From assembly GCF_003716875.1 (NCBI RefSeq), contig NZ_CP033077.1, positions 496,001 through 560,000 on the forward strand: a stretch of 64,000 nucleotides of DNA, written 5' to 3'. This DNA comes from Vibrio zhugei. Lineage in GTDB: Bacteria > Pseudomonadota > Gammaproteobacteria > Enterobacterales > Vibrionaceae. The notes beneath the pieces are model-generated. The model was not told the origin of the DNA, did not search any database, and saw nothing but the letters and a program-made list of their open reading frames with translations. The position numbers and the translations under genes were made by a program. How positions within the stretch are numbered: position 1 is the stretch's first letter; the number at the start of each line of letters is the position of its first letter. Below are positions 18,412-27,983 of the stretch, piece after piece.

Positions 18412-20235
18412 CTACGCTCCGGTCACTGTGACATCGGTTTTCGGGACACAACAACACGCCAGTGCAAGCCCTTGTTGACGCTCTTCCTCACTGAGCGCTG
18501 GCGCGTCTGCCTGCTCAACCTCACCGTTGTCGATATGAACTCGGCATGCCCCACAAGTTCCCGCTCGGCAACTGTAATCCAAGAACAACCCAGCCGCTTC
18601 CGCTTGATCTAACAAGGTTTGTTGATTATTGCCACTCACAGCTTGTTGATTGATGGTTAATTGCAAGGCCTTAAAGGGCTCCGCTACTTTGGTCACCACA
18701 CCAAACGACTCTTGATGATAAGCGCTCTCAGGCAAGCCTTTCTTGGTAAGCAACTGTTTGGCTTTGTTCATAAAACCCTCAGGACCACACACATACACTT
18801 GCCGTTGTTCAAGCTTGTCAATCGGTTTGATATGCGATAACGATAAGCGACCTTTCAAACCATGCCAGTCGCCATCCGGTTGCGTTAAGCACAGCCGCAC
18901 CGCTAACCCTGGATGTTGATGATTCAGTTGTTCGAGTTCTTGCATGCATGGAATGTCGGCTTTACTGCGGCATTGATGAAAAAATACCACATCATTTAAT
19001 TGATGCCGATCGGCGAGGTAACGCAACATGGATAACATGGGGGTAATACCACTGCCCGCAGAGAGCAGTAACAACGGCGCCGAACTCGCCGCCTCATCGC
19101 CGAGATAGAACCGGCCTTCCGGCTCTCGCACCACGAGGCTGTCGCCGACCTGCAAATGCTCCATCAACCAATTCGAGACTCGTCCACCAGCCACTCGTTT
19201 GACCGAAATCGCCAAGCTGTCGGGACGCGTTGGGCTCGATGACAACGAATAATGGCGCGTAACCAGCTTACCATCAATGTGCAATTCAATCGGAAGAGAC
19301 TGACCGGGACGATAATGGATACGCTCACCTGATTTGGTTCGCAGCCAAAACGTCACAAAATCGCGCGCGATGACTTCGCGAGCCACGCATTCCATCTTAT
19401 GTCGATCATCGTGATACTGAACGGGTTCGTGGTATTCAAGCACCTCAATGTCATCTTCGATACTGATCATGCCCTCGTTTAACGCCACTAAGTTCTGCCC
19501 AAAATCGGCTCCGCCATTTTGATTCTGACGAAAGCGCAATAAGGTTTTTAAGGGTTCCTGACTATCACGAAACTGTCCTGAGGTGGTATCGACGGTCGTC
19601 ATAACACAGCGCTCACACGGCTTCACCGAGAGAAATTCCACCTCGCCAATCCGAATGCGTTTCCAACTGTCTTCAATAAATGGCGTCGAGCTCGCTACCA
19701 CAAGATTAGGACGAAATTGACTCATACTATGCGTTTCTAAACTGCGTCGATTAAGCTCATCGAGCGACCCTTGACTAATCATTAAGAGTGGATAACCATC
19801 CGCAAAGCTGACATTGTGTCCGACCTTCTCACGAAACCGTTGCGATTGTTCCCCGGTGTACAAAAGCTGAACCGGTTGACCAACCACTTGGCTAAACCAT
19901 TGGTTCGCGGCGTCATTGGTCGAGTACGCAGTGAACGTGTCTTTCCATACATTGGTCGTCACCGCGTCATAACCCAACTCATCATAGCGCAGCGTCAACG
20001 GTGAGGCGCTTAGCTCAGGCGCTGAGAATATCAATCCATGGGGCAGCAATGCCGAACGCACCGTGACCATTTGCGGATGGCGGCGCGCCGTGACCATACC
20101 GCCATCGGGATAGGCCACCATAAAACGGCGATCAAAACTCATTCCTTGTTTTTCTACCCATGCCTGAGACAATGATACGCCACCAACGGATTTAACAGGA
20201 AAAACATTGATGTGAGAAAGCTGACAAGCTGGCAT
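18412..20235 (-). CDS. MOSC / ferredoxin-reductase / 2Fe-2S fusion oxidoreductase (YcbX-like)
   Basis: 607 residues from the ATG at 20235, preceded by AAGGAC; a longer frame to 20295 lacks such a site. Three parts are visible: an N-terminal MOSC module (about 1-265, with FPVKSVGG, FDRRFMV and the KPCERCVMTTVD block that carries the presumed cofactor cysteine), a flavin/NAD(P)H reductase module (about 285-500, RHYSLSSSP for FAD and LLLSAGSGITPMLSML for the nucleotide), and a C-terminal plant-type 2Fe-2S ferredoxin with CRAGTCGAC and a distal CC. E. coli YcbX has only MOSC plus ferredoxin and reduces N-hydroxylated compounds with a separate reductase; here the reductase appears built in, so a self-sufficient molybdoenzyme is inferred. 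Confidence 0.85.
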   Translation of the reverse strand: MPACQLSHINVFPVKSVGGVSLSQAWVEKQGMSFDRRFMVAYPDGGMVTARRHPQMVTVRSALLPHGLIFSAPELSASPLTLRYDELGYDAVTTNVWKDTFTAYSTNDAANQWFSQVVGQPVQLLYTGEQSQRFREKVGHNVSFADGYPLLMISQGSLDELNRRSLETHSMSQFRPNLVVASSTPFIEDSWKRIRIGEVEFLSVKPCERCVMTTVDTTSGQFRDSQEPLKTLLRFRQNQNGGADFGQNLVALNEGMISIEDDIEVLEYHEPVQYHDDRHKMECVAREVIARDFVTFWLRTKSGERIHYRPGQSLPIELHIDGKLVTRHYSLSSSPTRPDSLAISVKRVAGGRVSNWLMEHLQVGDSLVVREPEGRFYLGDEAASSAPLLLLSAGSGITPMLSMLRYLADRHQLNDVVFFHQCRSKADIPCMQELEQLNHQHPGLAVRLCLTQPDGDWHGLKGRLSLSHIKPIDKLEQRQVYVCGPEGFMNKAKQLLTKKGLPESAYHQESFGVVTKVAEPFKALQLTINQQAVSGNNQQTLLDQAEAAGLFLDYSCRAGTCGACRVHIDNGEVEQADAPALSEEERQQGLALACCCVPKTDVTVTGA

Positions 20236-20355
20236 TTTTAAGTCCTTATTATCCTTAATTATTTTAAGCATAAAGCAAAATAGTCTCTGTTGCACGTTGT
20301 CGCAGTGCCTACGCGTTTCCTCTAGTCACCGCTGCAAAAAACCCTCAATTAATCA

Positions 20356-20371
20356 GTGCAATCGTTTTCGG
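20356..20371 (+). promoter_or_regulatory. Probable PurR operator of pyrC
   Basis: GTGCAATCGTTTTCGG matches the PurR site ACGCAAACGTTTTCGT at 12 of 16 positions including the central CG. It is about 100 bp before pyrC. In E. coli pyrC is a known PurR target, so the placement is meaningful; binding is inferred. Confidence 0.52.
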
Positions 20372-20468
20372 TTTCCTCTATCATCCTGTCGCCTACGCGT
20401 TACGGTTTTAAAAAACACCCAACCTTAGGCTCCACCACGGCTAATTTCTATTTCTGCAGGGAGCTATT

Positions 20469-21503
20469 ATGACCACTCTTACGATTACTCGTCCAGACGA
20501 CTGGCATGTTCATCTTCGTGATGGAGACGTCTTAACCGACACCGTCCGCGATATCAGTCGCTACAATGGCCGAGGCTTAATCATGCCGAACTTGGTTCCC
20601 CCCGTCATCAATACCGAGCTGGCCCAAGCGTATTACCATCGCATCATGGCAGAAAACCCAACCGCCTCTTTTTCTCCGTTAATGACACTCTACCTTACCG
20701 ATAACACCACCGCTGACGATATCTACGCCGCCAAACACTCTGGCTTAGTGGTCGCGTGTAAGTTGTACCCAGCGGGCGCGACGACCAACTCGGATTCGGG
20801 TGTCACGTCCGTTAAAAATATTTACCCAGTACTGGAAGCCATGCAAGAGGCTGGACTTTTATTGCTTATTCACGGTGAAGTCACACACGGTGATGTTGAT
20901 ATTTTTGACCGAGAAAAAGCGTTCTTAGATAACGTCATGACACCGCTTGTCGACGACTTCCCCAATTTAAAAATTGTCATGGAACACATTACCACCGCCG
21001 ATGCCGCCGCTTTCGTCAAGCAAGCGGGGGAAAATGTTGCCGCGACCATTACGGCTCATCATTTGCTCTTTAATCGTAATCATATGTTGGTGGGTGGTAT
21101 ACGCCCTCATTTCTACTGCCTGCCGATTCTTAAACGGGCGACGCATCAAGATGCGCTGATTCATGCCGCCACATCAGGCAATAAAAAATTCTTTCTTGGA
21201 ACAGATTCCGCCCCTCATGCGCAAAGTGCGAAAGAAAGCGCTTGTGGTTGTGCAGGCCTCTATACGGCTCATGCCGCGTTAGAACTGTATGCAGAAGCAT
21301 TTGAAAAAGCAGGGAAGCTTGAAAATCTAGAGGCATTTGCCAGTCACAATGGTGCGGATTTTTATGGATTGCCTCGCAACCAAGATACGGTAACCTTAGA
21401 GAAAAAACCGTGGACAGTCCCCACTGAAATGAAATTTGGTGCCAATGTTGTGATTCCAATGCGCGCTGGAGAAACCGTGCAATGGACCGTTACGAGCGCT
21501 TAA
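20469..21503 (+). CDS. pyrC: Dihydroorotase (PyrC, class II)
   Basis: Catalyses the reversible cyclisation of carbamoyl aspartate to dihydroorotate in pyrimidine synthesis. 344 residues, the normal length of the E. coli-type enzyme. Zinc-ligand motifs: [10 protein letters not shown] near 10-19, the carboxylated lysine in [10 protein letters not shown] near 98, HGEVT near 138, HITTADA near 177, and the catalytic aspartate in LGTDSAPH near 250. The ribosome binding site is GGGAG. The gene stands alone and ends at a terminator. Confidence 0.95.
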   Translation: MTTLTITRPDDWHVHLRDGDVLTDTVRDISRYNGRGLIMPNLVPPVINTELAQAYYHRIMAENPTASFSPLMTLYLTDNTTADDIYAAKHSGLVVACKLYPAGATTNSDSGVTSVKNIYPVLEAMQEAGLLLLIHGEVTHGDVDIFDREKAFLDNVMTPLVDDFPNLKIVMEHITTADAAAFVKQAGENVAATITAHHLLFNRNHMLVGGIRPHFYCLPILKRATHQDALIHAATSGNKKFFLGTDSAPHAQSAKESACGCAGLYTAHAALELYAEAFEKAGKLENLEAFASHNGADFYGLPRNQDTVTLEKKPWTVPTEMKFGANVVIPMRAGETVQWTVTSA

Positions 21504-21522
21504 TCTCATCCTAAAGGATAGA

Positions 21523-21553
21523 AGACAAAGCGCGTGCGATGCGCGCTTTGTCT
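21523..21553. terminator. Bidirectional terminator after pyrC
   Basis: AGACAAAGCGCG pairs perfectly with CGCGCTTTGTCT over a 7-nt loop, followed by CTTGT. A 12-bp stem between convergent pyrC and the YedI-like gene; the U run is weak. Confidence 0.6.
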
Positions 21554-21571
21554 CTTGTCGAAGGCGTCAAC

Positions 21572-22495
21572 TCAATGCGCCTTTTGTCCAAGCAATGTGT
21601 GGTATCCCGCTAAGATTGCCACCAGCAGTAAACCAATAATCAGTCCAACCAATCCATTGAGCAGTGGCATGGCCAACATGGTACCGAAGGCCGTATTTTG
21701 TTGCGCCCCCAGCAACGTCTCAAGGCTATGATGAACAAGCGGAATATTATGCACAATAATGCCGCCACCAACGAAAAACATCGCTAAGGTGCCGACAACG
21801 GTTAAACCTTTCATCAGTTTTGGCGCAAAGCGGATCAACCCATTACCAAGCGTCGATAAAATACCGCGATTATCCGAACGACGATTCAAATAAAAGCCGA
21901 GATCATCGAGTTTGACAATCACCGCCACTAAACCATACACGCCGACGGTCATTAAAACGGCCACAAAACTCACCACCACAATGCGGTCGAACAATGTGCC
22001 TTGCCCTTGTACCGTGCCAAGCGCGATGACGATGATTTCGGCAGACAAAATAAAATCGGTACGAATCGCGCCTTTGACTTTTTGTTTCTCATAGCGCTCC
22101 AAATCGACTGGCGCAGTATGCGCGGCCTCTTTCTTTTGAGCAGAACGCTGTTTGTGTCCGGGTCCAAATCGCTCAACGATTTTTTCTGCCCCTTCAAAAC
22201 TTAAATACAGGCCGCCTAGCATCAATAATGGCATTAATAACCACGGCACAAAGGCGCTGATCACCATGGCCAACGGCACTAATATACATTTGTTTCGCAA
22301 CGATCCTTTTGCCACGCCCCACACCACCGGCAATTCACGCTTTGCCCCAACGCCCGCAACTTGCTCGGCATTTAAGGCCAAATCATCCCCTAAAAGCCCT
22401 GTGGTTTTCTTTGCCGCGACTTTTGACATAACGGCCACATCATCGAGCACCGTCGAAATATCATCTAATAATGTCAGTAAGCTTGCACCCGCCAT
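21572..22495 (-). CDS. yedI: DUF808 inner-membrane protein, YedI family
   Basis: 307 residues from the ATG at 22495, which has GGGAG 5 nt upstream and gives the family N-terminus MAGASLLTLLDDISTVLDDVAVMSKVAAKKT; the longer frame to 22537 adds MMNHDAFIDYSGAN without a site. Multiple membrane helices (about 80-105, 165-225, 230-270, 280-305) and the conserved GVAKGSLRNKCILVPLA and GAIRTDFILSAEI blocks identify DUF808. Function of YedI is unknown; it is an integral membrane protein. Confidence 0.85.
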   Translation of the reverse strand: MAGASLLTLLDDISTVLDDVAVMSKVAAKKTTGLLGDDLALNAEQVAGVGAKRELPVVWGVAKGSLRNKCILVPLAMVISAFVPWLLMPLLMLGGLYLSFEGAEKIVERFGPGHKQRSAQKKEAAHTAPVDLERYEKQKVKGAIRTDFILSAEIIVIALGTVQGQGTLFDRIVVVSFVAVLMTVGVYGLVAVIVKLDDLGFYLNRRSDNRGILSTLGNGLIRFAPKLMKGLTVVGTLAMFFVGGGIIVHNIPLVHHSLETLLGAQQNTAFGTMLAMPLLNGLVGLIIGLLLVAILAGYHTLLGQKAH

Positions 22496-22763
22496 GTTGG
22501 CTCCCGAATAATCAATAAAAGCATCGTGGTTCATCATGCCTAAAGCGCATGATCACATCTATAAATACCACGCAAGGTAACATACGTCCACTACAGATAG
22601 TGACAGCGTCACGTAAATAATCACACCATGCCACCCGCCCCTTCCTATCGGCGTTCACCGAGTCGCCCAACAAACCAGTCAGGAGTCTTGACGGCTTCAG
22701 CGCAATCAATGATGATTGAACCTCAGCAGCAAGCACAAGAAAACGTCTAGGAGAGTCGCATTC

Positions 22764-25124
22764 ATGTCCAAGAATGATAATCAGCAAGGCCAAGCTATCA
22801 CTTATACTGCCGCCCATTGGGGATTGTACGAAATCTCACAGAGCATGACGGAAAACATGACGATCGGCCCTTACCGTCATGATCCTAACCCTTCTGATAT
22901 TGGTCGTTATTTGAATCACCCTCAAGTCGAGGCGTTACGCGTGCAAAAACCGGCCATACGTAAAGGCTGGTTAGACCAACAGCAAGGGAAACCGAGTGCA
23001 CCCCGTGGCGGCGATGAGTACATCGAAGTGTCGTGGGATACCGCCTTAGACTACGCCGCTGATGCATTACGCAAAGTCAAACAGCAGCATGGCAACCAAG
23101 CGATTTTTGGTGGGTCGTATGGTTGGTCAAGTGCGGGACGTTTTCATCATTCACAAAGCCAAGTGCATCGTTTTTTAAATAGCTTTGGTGGCTATGTGCG
23201 CAGTAAAAACTCCTACAGCCTCGGCGCTGCGAGCGCATTATTGCATTGGCTGGTGATGCCAATGAAAGATCTCATGGAGTCCCATACCGATTGGAAGACC
23301 ATGGAAAAGCATTGTGAGCTGTTTTTGTCATTTGGTGGTTCAAAATATCAAAATGCGCAGGTATCGACGGGCGGCACCGCTGAACACCGCACCCGCGGTG
23401 GCTTAAATGCCATGCATAACGCTGGCGTGCGTTTCATCAACGTCAGCCCTGTATCTGATGATATTGAAACCGGTGGCAATGTTGAATGGCTGCCCATCAA
23501 ACCCAACACCGATACCGCGCTGATGCTTGCGCTGGCCTACACCTTATGGAAGCACGATTTACATGATCGCGATTTTATCGAGCGTTATTGTGTGGGCTAC
23601 TCAGAGTTTGAACGTTATGTGACAGGCGAGACGGATCATCAACCCAAGGATGCGCACTGGGCTGCGGCTATCACGGGCCTTCCTGCTGAGCGCATTGAAC
23701 AATTGGCCTTCGAATTGTCATCTCATCGCTCGATGATCAATATGGCATGGTCACTGCAACGCGCCGATCATGGTGAACAACCGTGTTTTGCACTGATTAC
23801 CTTGGCAGCGATGCTCGGGCAAATTGGCTTACCCGGTGGCGGGTTTGCGTTTTGTTACGGCGCGGAAAATTTGCTGGGCAGTCCGCATAAGCATGTGTTT
23901 GGCCCCACCTTATCGCAAGGTAAGAATGCGGTTGAGCATTTTATTCCGGTCGCACGCATTGCCGATATGTTACTTCATCCGGGAGAGCACTTTACCTATG
24001 AAGGGAAGACCTACCAATATCAAGATATCCGCTTAATCTATTGGGCGGGTGGCAACCCCTTCCATCACCATCAAGACCTCAAGCGCTTATCGCAAGCGTG
24101 GCAGCGCCCTGAAACCATCATCACCAATGAACAATATTGGACGCCAGCCGCCAAGATGGCGGATATCGTCTTCCCGGCCACCACCACGATAGAGCGTAAT
24201 GATATTTTCTACGCCAAGCGTGAGCCCATTATTGCCGCGATGAAACAGGCGAAATTACCCGAGGGACAAGCATGGGATGATTACGCCATTTTTGCCGCGT
24301 TATCCGAGCGTCTGGGCATTGCCGAGCAGTTTACGGAAGGGAAAACGGCGGATGAGTGGCTAGAGCATTTGTACAGCCATTGGCGTCAAGCGCTGAAAGA
24401 ACAAGAAGACTTTGAATTGCCTGACTTTGCGACCTTCTGGCAAAACAATACCGCGGACATGCCGCACTCTGACGACCCGGTCATTATGCTCGAGGCGTTC
24501 CGACGCGATCCTGACGCTAATCCATTGAAAACGCCATCGGGCAAAATCGAGATTTTCTCTCAATCGATTGCCGATTTTGGTTTGCAAGATTGCCCGGGCT
24601 ACGCGTGCTGGATTGAACCCCATGAATGGTTAGGCAGCCCGAAAGCCGAGCAATTTCCATTGCATTTAATCTCCGATCAGCCAAAGAACAAATTGCACAG
24701 TCAGCTCGACCATAGTCCACACAGTCGTAAAGACCGCATCAATGGTCGCGAACCCATTTATCTCAATCCACAAGATGCCGAGCGTCGTGGGATTATGCAT
24801 GGCGATCTCGTGCAAGTTTTCAATGAGCGTGGTCGCTGCCTTGCCAGCGCCGTGCCAAGTGAGACGGTCCGTCAAGGCGTGGTCAGACTGTCAACAGGCG
24901 CCTGGTACGATCCCCAGCATTGGCACAATGACCAAGGTGAATGGCTTGAGAAACATGGCAATCCCAATGCGTTAACCGCCGATGTGCCTACCTCGAGTTT
25001 TGCTCAAGGCTGTACCGCTCAAACCTGTCTGGTTGAAGTCCAAGCATGGAAAGGAGAATCGCTCGCCGTCACCGCTTTTGATTTACCTTCACTCGCCACC
25101 GAGACTGACCATCACCAATCATAA
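22764..25124 (+). CDS. Molybdopterin S/N-oxide reductase, BisC/TorZ-like
   Basis: 786 residues from the ATG at 22764 after CTAGGAGAG; the frame is open 16 codons further but without a site. It belongs to the DMSO-reductase superfamily: GSYGWSSAGRFHHSQSQVHRFLNSFGG (about 112-138) has the serine that coordinates molybdenum in DMSO/TMAO/biotin-sulfoxide reductases, and no N-terminal Fe-S cysteines are seen. There is no twin-arginine signal, so it should stay in the cytoplasm like BisC, which reduces biotin and methionine sulfoxides, and unlike TorA/TorZ. A 6-4-6 palindrome (22703-22718) lies 45 bp upstream. The substrate is not proven by sequence. Its nearby MOSC-reductase fusion also depends on molybdenum cofactor. 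Confidence 0.86.
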   Translation: MSKNDNQQGQAITYTAAHWGLYEISQSMTENMTIGPYRHDPNPSDIGRYLNHPQVEALRVQKPAIRKGWLDQQQGKPSAPRGGDEYIEVSWDTALDYAADALRKVKQQHGNQAIFGGSYGWSSAGRFHHSQSQVHRFLNSFGGYVRSKNSYSLGAASALLHWLVMPMKDLMESHTDWKTMEKHCELFLSFGGSKYQNAQVSTGGTAEHRTRGGLNAMHNAGVRFINVSPVSDDIETGGNVEWLPIKPNTDTALMLALAYTLWKHDLHDRDFIERYCVGYSEFERYVTGETDHQPKDAHWAAAITGLPAERIEQLAFELSSHRSMINMAWSLQRADHGEQPCFALITLAAMLGQIGLPGGGFAFCYGAENLLGSPHKHVFGPTLSQGKNAVEHFIPVARIADMLLHPGEHFTYEGKTYQYQDIRLIYWAGGNPFHHHQDLKRLSQAWQRPETIITNEQYWTPAAKMADIVFPATTTIERNDIFYAKREPIIAAMKQAKLPEGQAWDDYAIFAALSERLGIAEQFTEGKTADEWLEHLYSHWRQALKEQEDFELPDFATFWQNNTADMPHSDDPVIMLEAFRRDPDANPLKTPSGKIEIFSQSIADFGLQDCPGYACWIEPHEWLGSPKAEQFPLHLISDQPKNKLHSQLDHSPHSRKDRINGREPIYLNPQDAERRGIMHGDLVQVFNERGRCLASAVPSETVRQGVVRLSTGAWYDPQHWHNDQGEWLEKHGNPNALTADVPTSSFAQGCTAQTCLVEVQAWKGESLAVTAFDLPSLATETDHHQS

Positions 25125-25175
25125 GGCGTAACATCGACGCCTCACGCTCAGCCTATCCCAGCGTTTTATAGTGCG

Positions 25176-25640
25176 CTAGGTTGAGCGTGATTCCTCTTTG
25201 GCGAAAAGCATATGCGCCATGTACCCAACAATCACGAGGTTGACGAACAGCACGCTAACGCCCAATACACTGGTATGATGAAACAATTCATACAGTTCAA
25301 ATGGCACATATATCGCTCCGCTGATCAGCGCAAACCATTCTGTCCAGACAAGCGCATGCCACAATCCATACGCTTCAACCAACCGTACGAGGGAATAGAG
25401 AAACGCCCCAAGGGCAAGTAACATCAGGTTACTGTCCGATAAGTGACCCAATGCATTGATAAAAATGCTTGGCAAATGACTGGCTGGATTCAAATGAGCA
25501 TGACTGACGATAGATTCAGCAAACTGTCGCAAATTATGCCCCGCTAATACATGAAGCCCCAAACCGACGCACAGTGATATCAGGCCTTTAAACGCTTCCA
25601 ATATCGCCACCAATCTCAAGCCTTTATTCACGGTTCTCAT
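25176..25640 (-). CDS. DUF2127 membrane protein
   Basis: 154 residues with four hydrophobic segments (about 9-30, 58-80, 88-108, 118-142). Start KGLRLVAILEAFKGLISL and the later EAYGLWHALVWTEWFALISGAIYVPFELYEL match DUF2127, a family of small membrane proteins of unknown function. Convergent with the molybdoenzyme gene and separated from it by about 50 bp. No partner or regulator is evident. Confidence 0.75.
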   Translation of the reverse strand: MRTVNKGLRLVAILEAFKGLISLCVGLGLHVLAGHNLRQFAESIVSHAHLNPASHLPSIFINALGHLSDSNLMLLALGAFLYSLVRLVEAYGLWHALVWTEWFALISGAIYVPFELYELFHHTSVLGVSVLFVNLVIVGYMAHMLFAKEESRST

Positions 25641-25887
25641 AGTGATTATTTACTCATGGTTATAGGACGACGCATCCCACTGGAACGTTCGCCAAGGTGT
25701 TCTGTATGCATTGCTAATACTATATCGATTCTGGGGAGCAAAGGCTGCTTTTTTTGATAGGGTTATCAAAGACAGTATTAGATGAAATTATCAATATTTG
25801 TGAAATACATCCTCGACTCTTACGTCATCTCTCGCCTATGATACCGGTTACATTATAACAATAACCCGACACATAACAGAGGTCTAC

Positions 25888-26652
25888 ATGTTGAAATCTT
25901 TTCTGCTCATGGCAGCATCCATACTCTGCGCCAGCCCAGCGATGGCAGGCTGGCAAGCCAAACAGTATCACGATGGCCAGTTTACGCTCCCCTACCAATT
26001 CTATTCGCCACAAGCGAGTGGCAGATTACCACTGATCATTCATTTACATGGTACTGGGGAAGCAGGCACCGATAACCAAGCGCAAATGTATAAAAACACC
26101 AATTGGGGCCCACAATATTTTGCTAGCCCTAAAAATCAACGTCTGCAAACGGCCTACGTACTCGCCCCACAAACACCGGGGCCGATGCGCTGGGCGAGCA
26201 CAACCCTTGCGGCGTACAATTTTAAAAAAACGCCGTCTACGCCATCCATGACTGCGCTACTCCACTTGGTCGACCATATGATCAAAACCAACCCTCATAT
26301 TGATAAAAATAGAATTTATATCACTGGGTTGTCACGCGGTGGACAAGGGGTCTGGAACGCGATGATGCAGCGCCCGACTCTGTTTGCCGCAGCACTTCCT
26401 ATTGCAGGAAGCGCCGATCCGAAACAGGCGAAAACCATCAATCACATTCCAACGTGGGTTTTCCATGGCAGCGCTGATGAAGTGACCAGTGTCGATTATT
26501 CACGCGAGATGGTCGATGCCATCATCCGCTCTGGCGGGTCAACCTCCACGATTCGCTATACGGAAATTGAGGGCGGAGACCACGCCTCATCGTGGAAAAC
26601 CGCTTACAGCAACGATAAAGTGTATCGCTGGCTGATAAAACACCACAAATAG
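25888..26652 (+). CDS. Secreted alpha/beta-hydrolase esterase or peptidase-like
   Basis: 254 residues with a clear signal peptide (1-20, cleavage SPAMA/GW). The hydrolase fold shows HLHGTGEAG for the oxyanion hole, the nucleophile elbow GLSRGG with S149, D197 in HGSADEVT, and H232 in EGGDHASSW, so the Ser-Asp-His triad is complete. This is the COG4099-like group of secreted esterases/peptidases. The likely location is the periplasm or medium; substrate unknown, with esters of plant or algal polysaccharides a possibility given the xylanase gene nearby. It has its own ribosome binding site (AGAGG) and stands alone. Confidence 0.75.
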   Translation: MLKSFLLMAASILCASPAMAGWQAKQYHDGQFTLPYQFYSPQASGRLPLIIHLHGTGEAGTDNQAQMYKNTNWGPQYFASPKNQRLQTAYVLAPQTPGPMRWASTTLAAYNFKKTPSTPSMTALLHLVDHMIKTNPHIDKNRIYITGLSRGGQGVWNAMMQRPTLFAAALPIAGSADPKQAKTINHIPTWVFHGSADEVTSVDYSREMVDAIIRSGGSTSTIRYTEIEGGDHASSWKTAYSNDKVYRWLIKHHK

Positions 26653-26664
26653 TGGTCTGGTATC

Positions 26665-26694
26665 ATCACAGCGCCCGGCTTGGTGCGCTGTGAT
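26665..26694. terminator. Hairpin after the esterase gene
   Basis: ATCACAGCGC pairs perfectly with GCGCTGTGAT across a 10-nt loop, 13 bp after the stop. No U run; a weak or Rho-dependent terminator at best. Confidence 0.45.
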
Positions 26695-26760
26695 GGTCGC
26701 TTCTCAAAACGATGGTCGGTTCTTAAAACAACACCATGAGCCCCCGTCAGAGCCGATGCA

Positions 26761-27225
26761 TTAAGAAATATCTCTGAGTTTACGAGCTGGGTTACCCGCA
26801 TAAATGCCGGATTCGGTAATGTCTTTTGTCACCACGCTCCCCGCACCAATGACCACGTCACTGCATATCGTCACGGCCAATATGGTGGCATTTGAGCCAA
26901 TCGTCACATTGTTGGCAATCACTGTCCGTCCCCAATGAGTCGGGTTTGGATCAGGCCGACCGCTTTTGAACAGATCATTAGCGAACATCACACCATGGCC
27001 AATAAAACAGTCGCGGCCAATATGAACATATTCACACACAAACGTATGCGACTGAATCTTGGTACGTGCACCAATCACCGTATTTTTCTGAATTTCAACA
27101 AACGGCCCAACAAAGACGTCGTCTTTAAGCTCACAACCATAGACATTGGCAGGCTCAATAATCGTCACGTTATCACCGCAGATAAGATCCTTAATTTGCG
27201 CTTTTAACACCCGTGGTTTCGCCAT
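26761..27225 (-). CDS. Hexapeptide-repeat acyltransferase
   Basis: 154 residues from the ATG at 27225, which sits 5 nt after AGGAG; a GTG two codons upstream overlaps the site. The left-handed beta-helix repeats are clear (GDNVTIIEPANVYGCELKDDVFVGPFVEIQKNTVIGARTKI, then TIGSNATILA, VVIGAGSVVTKDI), ending in the family GNPARKL. Such enzymes, including WlbB/PglD relatives, acetylate amino-sugars or other small substrates using acetyl-CoA; here no sugar-biosynthesis neighbour fixes the substrate. A histidine in GHGVMFANDLFKSGR is the likely catalytic base. Confidence 0.8.
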   Translation of the reverse strand: MAKPRVLKAQIKDLICGDNVTIIEPANVYGCELKDDVFVGPFVEIQKNTVIGARTKIQSHTFVCEYVHIGRDCFIGHGVMFANDLFKSGRPDPNPTHWGRTVIANNVTIGSNATILAVTICSDVVIGAGSVVTKDITESGIYAGNPARKLRDIS

Positions 27226-27252
27226 GCTCACTCCTGCAACCGACTCATTGAA

Positions 27253-27921
27253 TCACATCTCAGCGCCCAATTTAACCGAGCACGCCAATCTATTGTGTTT
27301 GCCATACATCCGATTTTTTATGTTCGCTTCATCTGGGGGGGTATCTCTTAGGTCAAAATTCAATTCGCTGGTGACGACAACAATGGTATTGCCTTGATAT
27401 GACTGAGAAATCAAAAAATACTTATCAAAGTTAGGCGTGTAGGACGTGATATGCTGCTTGTAAATCGAATACGAGTACGATTGTTTGTTTTTACACGTTA
27501 ACTTAGAGTCCGCCAATGTTTCCACCTTGCTTCCCCAGCGCGTTTCCGTCGACGAGATAATACGAGAGAGGTTATGATTTTTCACCAACGCAAACGTGTC
27601 GTCATTGAGCGGGCTATCATTCAACAACTGCACCACCTCTACCGAGTAAAAGTGATGATCATAGGGCGTTTTAAAGCTGACAAATTGAGACCTTTGATCA
27701 GGATGCTGCTCTGCATGCTCGTTGACCTGTGTATATCGCCACTCTCCTTTGTCTTCACTCGCCGGTGCAACCACTGAAAAGACCTGCCCAGGAGACGTAT
27801 ACACCCTACCGTCGAGCTGACCATCGACCCGCTTAGGCGCTGGTAATAAGCCGCCAATACTCCCGCCCGCACAAGCAGTAAGAACCGTTGACAACACCGC
27901 GATGGTGATGTTTTTCTTCAT
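27253..27921 (-). CDS. Lipoprotein of unknown function
   Basis: 222 residues. The start MKKNITIAVLSTVLTACAGG carries a lipobox (LTAC) with C17 as the lipidated residue; the next residues AGG do not suggest inner-membrane retention. The mature part (VDGQLDGRVYTSPGQVFSVVAP...) shows no recognised domain; two further cysteines (near 143 and 216) could form a disulfide. It lies 28 bp upstream of the acyltransferase on the same strand and may share its transcript. Not recognised further. Confidence 0.6.
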   Translation of the reverse strand: MKKNITIAVLSTVLTACAGGSIGGLLPAPKRVDGQLDGRVYTSPGQVFSVVAPASEDKGEWRYTQVNEHAEQHPDQRSQFVSFKTPYDHHFYSVEVVQLLNDSPLNDDTFALVKNHNLSRIISSTETRWGSKVETLADSKLTCKNKQSYSYSIYKQHITSYTPNFDKYFLISQSYQGNTIVVVTSELNFDLRDTPPDEANIKNRMYGKHNRLACSVKLGAEM

Positions 27922-27983
27922 GATATTCTCGTCCCTCTAATACTATGAAAGCAAGCGCCTTCTCGTCCGATACACTCGCCCTG

